Positions 47,711-58,103 of a stretch of 64,000 nucleotides of DNA are shown piece by piece (the first letter of the stretch is position 1; each line of letters opens with the position of its first letter). The notes under the pieces are model-generated. The model was not told where the DNA came from and did not search any database. It saw only the letters and a program-made list of their open reading frames with translations. The translations under genes and the position numbers were made by a program. Source of the DNA: Limnoperna fortunei (Eukaryota > Mollusca > Bivalvia > Mytilida > Modiolidae); the NCBI GenBank assembly GCA_944474755.1, contig OX104119.1:80976896-81040895 (forward strand), read 5' to 3'.

Positions 47711-50284
47711 ATTCAAGTATTCAAGTATTTAATTTTAACTCAGGCACAGAGTGCAACATGAGAATACAATACAAAGTATATAATAATCATATTAAACAAA
47801 GTAATAATAATACATAAAGTACATATTGAAATGGGGAAAAACAGTTAGACAGAGATGGTACACAATATCAATCAAAAATTTTACTCAAATCTTTGAGAAA
47901 ATGTGACAAATTTTGTAACAGTTTAGTATTACATAAATTAAACATGCCCGCCATTTTTTCTATACTTGGATTTCTGATATAATATATCGGTATATATTTT
48001 AATCTAAGATTTAATATTTCTTGATTAGAACACATGAACAAGTAATGAAATTCATCACCTATTGATTCTTCTTGACATTTGTGACACTTTCTATCATTTT
48101 TTGCTACTTTAAACCATCTACCAGTTTCAATCGGTAATTTAAAATTACTAAGTCTAAATTTAGTAATATATCGTCTCTGAGATTCAGATAAACGCAATAA
48201 ATAATTTTCCAGAGTTAGATCTTGCTTAAAAATAGTATAAAAGTATCCTCTGGAAGAATTTGCTATTCCAGCACGCCATTTTTGAATAAACTGATCAATA
48301 AGAATTTGTTTGACATTTACTTTTATCCAATTTGGATTTACTGGTAACTGATTCAAAAATACAAAGTTTAACCCTGTTTCACTAAGTATGTTTGAAATTG
48401 ATTCAATAAATTTTGATTTAAACCTTTCTTCTATATGCAGATTATATATCAACTTGTAAATTTTTGATGATAATTTATCCGATTCTAACAATCTTGCCCA
48501 AAAGCATAACATTTTTATTCTTATATTTATATTCAGTGGATACCGGCCCAGTTCTCCATACACAAAAAAATTAGGAGTTGAAATTCTCACTCCCAATATT
48601 CTTTTCATGAATTGCAGATGAACCTTTTCATCATTATCATACTTCTCTATTCCCATAACTTCACTTCCATATAAAAGAATAGGCGTTACCAACGAATCAA
48701 AAATTTTTAATTGAAGATCTATTGGCAGCTTTAAGTTTCTTATTTTGTAGTATACTGCATATAATGCTTTCTGTGCTTGTTCAATTAATTTCTTTTTGGC
48801 CGCTAAAAATCTGCCATTGTAATGAAACAAAACTCCTAAATAAGAATATGAATCTACATAATCTAATGCAACACCATTAAGGATTAATTTTATTTCAGGA
48901 ACAAATTTTTGCTTAGAAAAAATAATAACTTTTGTTTTGGAAGTATTAACTTCTAGTTTCCATGTTTTACAGTAATCATCAAAAATATTCAATATTCTCT
49001 GCATACCATCTAAAGACCCTGATAAAAGTATTGTATCATCCGCATATAATAAGAGGAAAATTTTTAAATAAATTTGTAAATGATCTACTGACAAAGTTTC
49101 GATCATACCAAGAGGTGAGCCACCCAGAGACTCTAGATAAGTCTCTAAGTCATTAATAAATATAGCGAATAATAAAGGAGACAAACTCTCTCCTTGGCGA
49201 ACCCCCATTTCACATGCGAAAAAATCTGAATAGTTTCCTTCTTTACAAACACAGGATTTAATATTTTGGTACATATTTCTTACAATGGTGAAACATTTTC
49301 CATTTATATTATTATTTAACATTTTTGACCATAAACCAATTCTATCTATCTTATCAAAAGCTTTACTAAAATCAACAAATGTACAATACAATTTTTTCTT
49401 TTTTGCTAAATACAAATCAATCAGGGAGTTCAAAATAAAAATATTGTCTACTGTGGAATGTAATTTTCTAAATCCACTTTGAGAATCAGATATAAGTTTA
49501 GTTTCTTCCGAAAACAAAGTAAGTCTATTATTTAGTATTCCAGTAAAAACCTTGCTAAGGCAGCTCACTAAGCTTATCGGTCGATAATTACTAGGGTCTT
49601 TTGGATCACCCTTATTTTTATAAATGGGATAAATTACTCCTAGTGTCCATGCTTCTGGAACTATTCCAGTATCAAATATTACATTAAAAAGTTTAAGATA
49701 TATGGGAAGCATAATTACGAAAGTTTCCTTTATAAATTCATTTATAATATGATCCGGACCTGCCGATTTATTATTCGACAGATTTTTGACGACCTTTTCT
49801 ATTTCATTTACTGTTATTGCACAGTTAAGATAACGATCGGTCATTTCCGGAATAAATTGATTTTCGTTCATATTAAGTTCCAACGGAGCGCCATCTCCGC
49901 GGTTGATATTTTTGAAGTATTCATATAACTCACCAAGAGGAACTTCAACGCTAGACTTCGGCGCATTAGTACAACGTCTAAGAATATCCCAAAACTTTTT
50001 GGGGTCATTCCTTGACGCATTTTTTATTTCAGAGATTTTCTGACTTTGGAACATATTAAACGCTTGGTTAAGTTGTTGCTTATATTCTTTGCTTGCTAGT
50101 TTCATAAGATTTTTGTTATCTAAATCTTTATGAACGTTATATTTCTTTTTGGCATAGTGAAATGCCTTTCTTTTTTCTTTACAATCTCGATTAAACCACG
50201 GGGTGTCAGAATGACCACATGTACTATTCGCGTAGTTGTCACATTTTTGTTTTCTAATACCAAATATCGTTTTATAATTGTGAA
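47711..50284 (-). mobile_element. LINE D, 5'-truncated, inserted into LINE C
   Basis: This minus-strand LINE starts in the pre-RT linker. The endonuclease is missing and LINE C sequence resumes at about 50280. It ends at the left with a 3' UTR and a tail of (ACTTGAAT) units (plus-strand ATTCAAGT at 47711-47729). It is divergent from family A in sequence and tail type. The host LINE lacks about 100 codons at the insertion point, so insertion came with a deletion. Confidence 0.8.
47868..50284 (-). CDS. LINE D ORF2 remnant: reverse transcriptase without endonuclease
   Basis: About 805 codons are open from the 5' truncation near 50284 to the stop at 47868. The frame continues to 50417 only by reading LINE C antisense, so those first ~45 residues are not real. 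A linker (DTPWFNRDCKEKR, FWDILRR) leads to an RT domain with YPIYKNKGDPKDPSNYRPISL, GFRKLHSTVDN, FVDFSKAFDKID, GVRQGESLSPLLFAIF and the catalytic LLYADDTILLS near 49040. The thumb region with YGELGRYPL follows, and a terminal CHKC...GDEFHYLFMC cluster. The RT appears uninterrupted, but without a start codon or endonuclease it is a dead-on-arrival copy. Confidence 0.85.
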
Positions 50285-51533
50285 ATAGGAGTTCGTCAAG
50301 GTGAAAATCTCTCCCCTTTTCTATTCTCATTGTTCTTAAACGATTTATAGAAGACTTCTTACTATCACAAAATGTAAATGGTTTAACAAGTGTAGAACAT
50401 GATATTGAACATGACATGGAAATTTATTTAAAGCTATTTATATTGTTATATGCTGACGACACTGTACTACTGGCTGAATCTGCTGTAGACTTGCAATCTC
50501 AACTAAATGCATTTCAAGAGTACTGTGAACACTGGAGATTAAAAGTTAACGTAAATAAAACAAAAGCTATGGTACTTGGTTTGGGAAAACTCCCTCCTGA
50601 TATCAACTTTTACTATAATAACGATGAAATTGAATTATTCAATAGTGTTATCTATCTTGGCACTGTTTTTACTAAAACATTTAATTTTGATTCCACTAGA
50701 AGAATCAAGCAGATAAAGCTAATAGAGCGATGTTCGAGGTGCTTAGATTAGGAAGAATGTATAAACTATCTGTTAAACTGCAACTGGAGTTATTTGACAA
50801 GTTAATAAAACCAATTTTACTCTATCGTTGTGAGGTGTGGGGCTTTGGAAAAATTGAAATTTTAGAAAGAATACACTTTAAATTCTGCATAACGTTGCTA
50901 AATTTAAAATCTACTACACCCAATTATATGGTATATGGAGAGCTAGGTAGATATCCAATGAATATAGATATAAAAGTTAGATGCATCACTTTTTGGGGAA
51001 GGCTAGTTACTGGAAAACAATCAAAAGTGTCAAATATTTTATATATCCTATCCAGAAAGCTTGACTCGGAAAATAATGGGAATGGAAATTTTAAATTCAT
51101 TCAAAATACTTTTAATGAATGTGGATTTATACAAATATGGGATTCTGAAAGTTTTTACACTGTTGAATTTTTAAAATCACTTGTTAAGCAGAGATTGTTT
51201 GACCAATTTGTGCAGCATTGGTTTTCTATATTGAACAACTCTCCGAAAGCTCTAAACTATATAATTTTCAAAACAGAATTTTTAATTGAAAAATATTTTA
51301 ATATCCTTAGTACTAAAGATGCTATTGCATTATTTAGGTACAGAACAACGAACCGCTATTTACCAATAGAAACTGGAAGATGGCAAAATTTAGACAGAGA
51401 AAAGCGTTATTGTAATTTGTGTAACTGCTCAAAATTAGGGGATGAATATCATTATATTTTTGAATGTACTGCCTTATTAGATAAAAGACGACAATTTATT
51501 CCAAAACAGTTTATTCGTAATCACAATCTTTAA
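50280..51533 (+). pseudogene. LINE C ORF2, RT core to C-terminal zinc cluster
   Basis: It resumes in RT with GVRQGENLSPFLFSLFLNDL near 50288, then a TAG stop, followed by the catalytic LLYADDTVLLAE near 50450. A frameshift at about 50720-50735 splits the thumb region. The second part carries ILLYRCEVWGF, YGELGRYP and the terminal CNLC...GDEYHYIFEC cluster, and ends at 51533. Colinearity with LINE A is unbroken over the C-terminal 350 residues. It is non-functional because of the stop, the frameshift and the missing middle. Confidence 0.85.
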
Positions 51534-51799
51534 TACAGTTCAATTTTCAAAACTAATGTCATCAACTAAACAAACGCTGCTAAGAAAACTATGCAAATTT
51601 ATAAAATGTATAAATAACAGCCTTACTATGCCTCCTGGCTAAATTACGTAAACTTTGAACCCTTTTATGTATATAGTGTACATAGTCAATGTATGATATG
51701 TGATGTTTATGTTGGTTGTTTTGTATTTTGTTTTGTATTTTGTTTTTTCTCTGTACCAATGTACTGTTGGCTGTATGAGAAATAAAGATATATATATAA

Positions 51800-52294
51800 C
51801 TTCTCTTCAGCTTTGAATGTTTTCATACATATATCTTTAATTACTTTATTTATAAGGGTAAAAAGAATACAATTCTTTGATAATGATAAGAAAAAAGAAA
51901 ATAAACAAAAGCACAAGCCACTCTGTATAATTATAAACCTGTCAGGTAAACACAGTAGAAATTACAGGATGATATTGCAAACATCAATTAACTAATAAAC
52001 TAATTAATAAAATTTTCTGTCTGCCTCACACCATGTGGGGCAAGCAAGGCAGATAAACACAGTAGGAAATACAGGATGTTATAACAGTAATAAACTAATT
52101 TAAAATTTTGTCTGTCTGTTTTAGGTGACGTGACTTCTTTCGAGAAGGCATCTGAAACAACAAAAGTATTAATAATTAATATTAGATTGTACAGGAGTAT
52201 CTATAAATTTTCATAAAAAACCAGGGTTCGTTGTGAGCACACAAAGGGTTATGAAGTTATTACATTCAGAGTTGGGGTTGACTGAAGGAAAAAA
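51800..52294. other. Right interior of the hAT-like element with a ~108-bp tandem duplication
   Basis: No gene. The segment at about 51943-52022 (GTAAACACAGTAGAAATTAC...TTTTCTGTCTG) is repeated at about 52050-52117 with indels, giving two tandem copies. The rest is AT-rich. Confidence 0.6.
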
Positions 52295-52316
52295 CCGTTA
52301 GTATAGACTGTCCCTG
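52295..52316 (-). repeat. Right terminal inverted repeat of the hAT-like element
   Basis: 22 bp ending CCCTG, followed by ATTAAACC. It is the reverse complement of 47127-47148 with one mismatch. Confidence 0.75.
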
Positions 52317-52745
52317 ATTAAACCAAATCGGATACATCTATAACAAATTAATCGAACATATATGGATATGGGGTTAACCCATATCTTTTCTTGTTAATGA
52401 TGCGCTAGGCCCTCTTTCAGCAATTTTTCAAATTAGGATTGGAGTGTGAGACTCGATTGCGAAGTTGGTGTTGACCAATATAGTTGTTTATCATATTCTT
52501 TTCTTTGGTATACATATTTTTAACTGTTAAAGCAGCACAAAAAGAGCTGTCAACAGTAATGTGTTTTACCTAAAATGTTTTATAGATTTTGATGGACTAA
52601 AATACAATTTTTATTAATGGTATTAAATAAATAATAAGTAATAAAGTAATATACAAGTTTAACATAAAAATATGACTATAATTATAATAAACATAAAAAT
52701 ACTTTTCTATTATGACAACATATGTGAACAAGACCAACTTATTAG
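52317..52745. other. AT-rich non-coding stretch
   Basis: Flanks the hAT-like element on the right. Nothing coding or repetitive is supported. Confidence 0.5.
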
Positions 52746-52850
52746 TTGTGACTTTTTTTCCTGTGACTTTTTTTCTTGTGACTTTTTTTCCTGTAACTTT
52801 TTTTCCTATCAAAACTGTGACTTTTTTTCCTGTGACTTTCTTTCCGTTTA
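52746..52850. repeat. 15-bp minisatellite GTGACTTTTTTTCCT
   Basis: About six units of GTGACTTTTTTTCCT, one interrupted by ATCAAAACT. On the minus strand the 15-bp period gives an open GKKVT repeat, a coding illusion since the period is a multiple of three. Confidence 0.9.
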
Positions 52851-52923
52851 CCATTACAACAACCAAAAACTTATTACCAAAAAAGTCTTTGCTGTTATAT
52901 AAATCAAGCGCGTAAATATATTG

Positions 52924-53010
52924 ATGTTTGTTTGTTTGTGTTTAACGCCAATTTCAGCAATTTTTCAGCTATATAATGGCGTCCAGTTTTTATTGTCCAG
53001 TTACAATGTC
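52924..53010. repeat. Probable interspersed repeat with TTTAACGCC motif
   Basis: The segment GTTTGTGTTTAACGCCAATT...CAGC...TATATAATGGCGTCCAG resembles, from memory, a short interspersed sequence common in bivalve DNA. Only one copy is in the window, so neither repeat status nor ends can be shown here. Confidence 0.3.
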
Positions 53011-55123
53011 ATAGTAACCCCTTCCCTATATCTTGCCAGATGATAAGATTGTCATATATCAACTGGAATAAATGAAAATTGACGTATCAAAACATGTGTT
53101 TTACATCGGACTTTTGCAATCCAGATTATTATTTTAATCATCCAAATCCATCTTTACCAGTTAAATTTTGCCATTAAAAAGATCTTAAAGAGAACAGGAC
53201 CAAAATACCTTTAATTTTGAATTTTTATCCTGGGGTCAAAACTTGAGCTTTGAAATGGCCAAAAATATATTTTTCATTGTTATTTATCCGATATTGGTAA
53301 AACTGTTCTCCCTGGGGCTATACTGTGATGGTTCCCAGTGTCCGAGCTATAGAAGGAGGTAGAGGAAAGAAAGTTGTCAGGTATACAATACGACAAGTAT
53401 TAGCTTTCCTAAAAAACTAGCCGTCTGAAAGCTTTATTTTTCTTAGTGGACAAAAATGCGTACTTTTTTAAATGTTAAAAGGCAATATGTATTGTTATTA
53501 TTTACATCACTTCATTATAAGTACACGATGTTAAGATAGTCAAATCAGGCAACCGCAAAATATAGGTCAGAGAAAGCAATTGAAGCATGCACTATACTAA
53601 GCATCTCTAGGTGCATCATACGTGGTAAGATAGTTGATGTGAACATTGTCAGTAAGCAGGAAAAGAATTAAAATTTGTCTTGTAAACGGAGTCATTTGTC
53701 AATAAAATACAAATCAGAGGCAGTATCCAAACATGCATTGTTAGTATCCTAGATCCATCATATTCACAAAAATAGTTGATATAGACCTGTTCGCTTCGGA
53801 AATTTCCGGCAATTTCAGTGTTTTCCCATTTAAGTTTTATTATACACATTTCATGATAAACATACACAAATCAATGCCACTTTCCTTTTAAAAAAGTTTT
53901 GATTCCAATCTAATTAAAATCACATTTTACTTGACTCCCCGCTTTTGCAATTGTCGTCATGAAAATAGTAAAAGGATGAGCCAAGTGAAGATATAATTTT
54001 AATAAGATTGGTTTGATTCCCATTATCTTGCATATTTTCCCCTTTTTCATTCCTCGTAAGCGATTAGTGATTCCTCGGCTTTTCTCGAGTGGCAAGAACG
54101 GCGGTCTTCCTATTTATGATAGCTACCTCCCCGTAAAAATGCGGGTTTTCATCCCTAACTTAGCTCAGCTTATTTGTTGGTCAATTGCCAGCCCGATTAA
54201 GCAGCCAATCAAGACACAGCATTGTTTATCTGTTATCCTTGAGGTACAATTTAGAAGTGTTTGCGGAGTACTACGTTCCTTGCGCGTCAAAGAAGACCCC
54301 TTCCTTCTGTAGGCACTTTGCAACGCTATATTATGCTTAAGTTTACGCGCCACATACTATTTCAGTGCAAGTCAAAATTCGTTTCCGGGGGTCCATCACT
54401 TTTCTCATTATTTTTTAATCATCAAAACAATAAATCAGTCAATCTGTCAATAAAATATTTTTTAAGCTTGTCATGTTATAATTATATTATATTATAAACT
54501 ATCTATATTAAACCATTGCTGTGACAGTCTTAAAAAACATTATTACATTTCCATATTGTCCAACATTTAAGATTCCCATATCGTCCATCATTGTTAATCA
54601 CTTTTTCTATCTTTGTTTACCTATAATTATCAAAAGTGGGACAATCTGGAAGACACCCTTAATGAAATTTATCGGTAATTTGTTACAATTTCCTTTGATC
54701 TTTACTACTAATAAAATTATTATCAACGCTCAGAAGAACAACGACTAGTGATACTAGAAATTATCAGCTGTTGGTCATTTGTCATGCGCGAACACATTGC
54801 GGAAGAATCTGCCTTACTTTTTGACCAATCGCGCATCACTGACCAAAGCTCATTAATATTAAGGAAAACAAACATCGCGAAAAAAACAATACATCTATGC
54901 TGCAATTAATCAGACCTGTCCAGACACTAAGAAGTGTTACAAAATATAAAACGCAACACACAATCAGTATCTAGAGAGTATCTTATTCATCTCCTTAAAT
55001 AAGAATAACGAACTTAACACTGGTATTGTTAAACAAATAAATTCATTATTCCGTAAATGACCGATTTCTGGTACAGATGACCCAGTACAGATGAGCTCAC
55101 GCGCACACATCTGTACTTGCTGC
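53011..55123. other. Non-coding DNA
   Basis: Short ORFs (for example 54013-54312 plus) have no recognisable domain and no preferred composition. Nothing is supported as a gene. Confidence 0.5.
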
Positions 55124-55220
55124 GTCATCCAATCAAAACGCCAGAAACAAGAACGTTGTTATGGAAGAATAACAACGTTCTTCTATGACGTTCTTGTTTC
55201 CGGCGTTCTGATTGGACGTC
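55124..55220. repeat. Compound inverted repeat (33-bp arms plus an alternative 14-bp hairpin)
   Basis: Arm 55124-55156 (ATCCAATCAAAACGCC...AGAACGT) pairs with 55188-55220 with few mismatches. A second perfect hairpin pairs 55149-55162 (AAGAACGTTGTTAT) with 55169-55182. The two share AAGAACGT, so the structures exclude each other. It is probably the end or whole of a foldback/MITE-type element. Confidence 0.75.
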
Positions 55221-55289
55221 AGAGACAATGGAGTCTACAACAATGGAGAGTCTGTTATAGCGATGTGAAAGTTGTTGGTTTACGGAAGA

Positions 55290-55434
55290 AATAGGTACTT
55301 TTATACGTTTTTGGGAAAGTCCGTGTGAACTTTCACTCGTGATAGAAATTTTTATGTCTTTTAGCTCGTTTCGCTGCGCTCCACTCGTGAAAGATCAACT
55401 GGTCTTTCCCAAAAAACGTACGAAAGAACCTATT
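55290..55434. repeat. Foldback (MITE-like) element, ~145 bp
   Basis: The ~30-bp outer arms 55290-55319 and 55404-55434 are inverted copies (AATAGGT...TTTTTGGGAAAG). Inner CTTTCAC / GTGAAAG pairing at 55330-55391 lengthens the foldback. The centre has TTTCGCTGCGCTCCACTCGTG. No ORF. Confidence 0.65.
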
Positions 55435-58103
55435 AATCAGATTTATGATAAAATCCAATCTAATTAGAATTCGTCCTGTCATGGCTTCTGTACTTATTTT
55501 CGACGCGATGTTTCAGCAAAACTGGAGATATGAGGGATCAAATTTTAATTCAACAGAATTGTTTTGCTCACAGAGCGGCTTGGGTCATAACCTTGACTCG
55601 GTTGTGACTAAAATGTAGCAATGTTTGTAATATTAATAATGTTCAGTTGTTTAGGTATTTTAGTTGTAAAAAGGGTGTTTACAGACACAGTGATCAATAG
55701 TAGACGAACTACTAAAAGTTTGATTTGGACTAAGTATAAGAAAATGTACAGTGCATTTGGTGTGGCATTTTCGTTATGTTTGATATAAGAATAAAATATA
55801 TTTGGGTGCATTTCATTTATCTCGAAACTTTAAAAATGTAATATTTCTTACTTTTTCCACTGCCTTTTTGGAAAATGAGAAACAAAAAGAGCAAAAATAA
55901 CAAAAGTGAGAAGGAATTTGGAAATCAAGCGTCATATCGGAAAAGTAAACCTTAAGAATAATAATAACAAAAATGGTAATATTCGCATTAATATTCTTGA
56001 TCTAGTTCTAAAAATGCATGTCGTAAAATATATCAAGAATACATATCTTCTTTAAGTGAACATATTTATATCAAACACCTTCTACCAATGAAGTGTGTTC
56101 GTAATCAATCTACATGTACATTTTCTACATGAAATGTCTCCGTTTAAGAATGGCATTAAAAAATGTAGTTGATTTCTACCTAAAATTTTTCATTTATAAT
56201 AATTGTTCCTAAATATATATGAAGAAAATAAATTATTTCATTTATGATTACGTTAATGTGACAATTTTAATGTTGGATCAATTGTTGCTCTATTCAAATT
56301 AAGACGGCAGGAAGACACTAGATTAACTTGGACATATATTAGTATGATTATATATTGAAGACTAAAACAAATGTAACTTAATTAAATCTATTAATGAAGG
56401 CAAAGTATCCTCTAGAGGTAGCTTCACTAGATGTGTAAGAATTTATCTACATGTTTATAGCAGTAAAGAAATAAAATTGACATTATTAGTTTCAGTGTGC
56501 AACGGCCTAAAAGGAATTAATGCAGAAAACATTCAGATAAAATCTTGACCCTCTTTAAGATATTGTATATGACCGCCTTCAGATTTCATCACTGTTGGAT
56601 AATTTGCTAGAACTACCTGGATATCTATATGAGTCGTCAGAAAGGTACCTAGAGTCCCGTGAAATCTTGAACCCTCTGGTAGATAGAATTGGCCACGTTA
56701 AGAAATTAGAATAAAGTACCATTATATTTCATACATGTATGTCAAACCGAGCAGTCCATTTGAAAACTATAGATTCGAATATGGACTTACTTATTACATC
56801 AAAGTGATACAGAGTAGAATCGCTAAAATTGAACAACACGAATTAAGCCCATACCATTTGAAAAAAAGGGGGGGGGGTGACATGGAAAGAAAACAAGATA
56901 AAACAATTGTCGCAAACAAAGTTAGTGCTGTGTTCCGACATCTTTTTTCTTGTTTTTGGCCATATTTCATATTTCGCACCTTTTTATATGTAGTAAAATT
57001 CCTGTGAATAAATTAAACCGAAAAGCTATTTAGGCTGATGTCGGCAACGAAAAACTCACCCTGACTTGTAATAGTTATGTAAGCTTAAATTTCGTTGTTT
57101 CGTTTACAAAGTTGTTTTAAGTGCTAGTTAAAAGCAATTCGAAGAAAAGATGGAAAACAAACATTTTATAAACATTTGTATTAATTTCTGCACATAATTT
57201 ATCAGCATTTTCTGAAAAAGATGGTATAGGTTCTAATTAATTTATAATTTGCTCAATCTTAACTTAACAATACACAGCAAGTTTTTCAACGCATGTTTTA
57301 CATATGAAAAAACATACGTTAACCATATGTTAGTGTGAACGTATGTCATTGACAGGTATATAAAAATGTAAATGAAAAATGTTTTATTCCATTTCAAACT
57401 ACATTTACGTAAAATTTAAATTAGGTCTAGCTAGCATTTAAAGTTTTTTTTTATTTATTTGATCAATAAATATGAATTAGTTGCAAAATTTATCTTTTGT
57501 AATTATGCGATAATTGGGAGATAGTCAAAAACATACCTGAAGACACAATTCCAACAATCATTTCGCTCATAAATGTTTTCAGAGCAAATCTACGGACTGT
57601 AGAACAAACGTTTAGTAAATTATTTAGTAACAGAACCCAATTTTCGGCGTTATGGCATTGTGGATAGTAAATAACATTATACAAATAACAGTTAGTTTAT
57701 TTAAATAAGTATTTTAATAGCCTATCTAATTCCGCCTTACAGTATAAGGGAGATAAATCAAATTTATTTATGTCATACGGTAGTTTGTTTACACGGGTAG
57801 TCAATTTTTAATAGCTCCGCGGTATTAAAATTTACTACCGTAGCTAAGTTTCATAGGTAGCTCGATATTAATACGACACCGGCACGTGATCAACAACCTA
57901 TACTATTGTTCACTGGAACCCAAATATCCGTTTTCGTTTACTGCAAACAAAAAAATCACACATGAATATAATTAGTGCTCTATTTAAGTTTCAAATGTTA
58001 TTTCGACTTTTAAAATGGCGTTATATTGTTATTAACATTCAGTCTTTATAGTTATAATGAAGGTATATACTAGAACTGCATTATCTCTGAACGTTAAACT
58101 CGT
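55435..58103. other. AT-rich non-coding DNA with minor hairpins
   Basis: No gene is supported. Small inverted repeats include ACATACGTT/AACGTATGT at 57312-57320/57338-57346. TACGGTAGT/ACTACCGTA at 57776-57784/57834-57842 has an inner TTTTAATA/TATTAAAA pair. An eight-G run lies at about 56870. Confidence 0.5.

Larger units (their letters stand above)
47232..51799 (+). mobile_element. LINE C, 5'-truncated, same family as LINE A, split by LINE D
   Basis: Two coding pieces (47232-47710 and 50280-51533) are both colinear with the LINE A ORF2 product. They are separated by a minus-strand LINE, and about 100 residues of RT between them are missing. The 3' UTR ends with AATAAA (51781-51786) and an AT tail, closely like LINE A. 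The 5' break is near 47232, inside the region between endonuclease and RT. Confidence 0.85.
47127..52316. mobile_element. hAT-like non-autonomous DNA transposon enclosing nested LINEs
   Basis: The left end CAGGGACAATCTATACTAAC... and the right end (reverse complement CAGGGACAGTCTATACTAAC...) form 22-bp terminal inverted repeats with one mismatch (47127-47148; 52295-52316). The direct repeat ATTAAAC lies immediately outside both ends, or 8 bp ATTAAACC if the first C of CAGGG is shared. CAGGG termini and ~8-bp target duplications are hallmarks of hAT elements. Without the LINEs the element would be about 0.6 kb with no transposase, so it is non-autonomous. An independent pair of ends at this spacing is possible but less likely, given the matching flanks. 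Confidence 0.65.

Noticed and set aside
50285..50417. First ~45 residues of the minus-strand LINE D frame
   Set aside because: They are LINE C antisense sequence read through the insertion junction. The sense strand encodes the conserved RT motif GVRQGENLSPF.
52597..52866. Lysine-rich protein on the minus strand
   Set aside because: It is entirely produced by the 15-bp T-rich minisatellite.
54013..54312. 99-aa ORF as a gene
   Set aside because: No domain, no homologous neighbour and no composition signal; short random ORFs are common in this stretch.
56735..57007. 90-aa ORF with hydrophobic C-terminus
   Set aside because: It includes an eight-G run and has no recognisable domain. The opposite strand is also open, as expected for chance ORFs.
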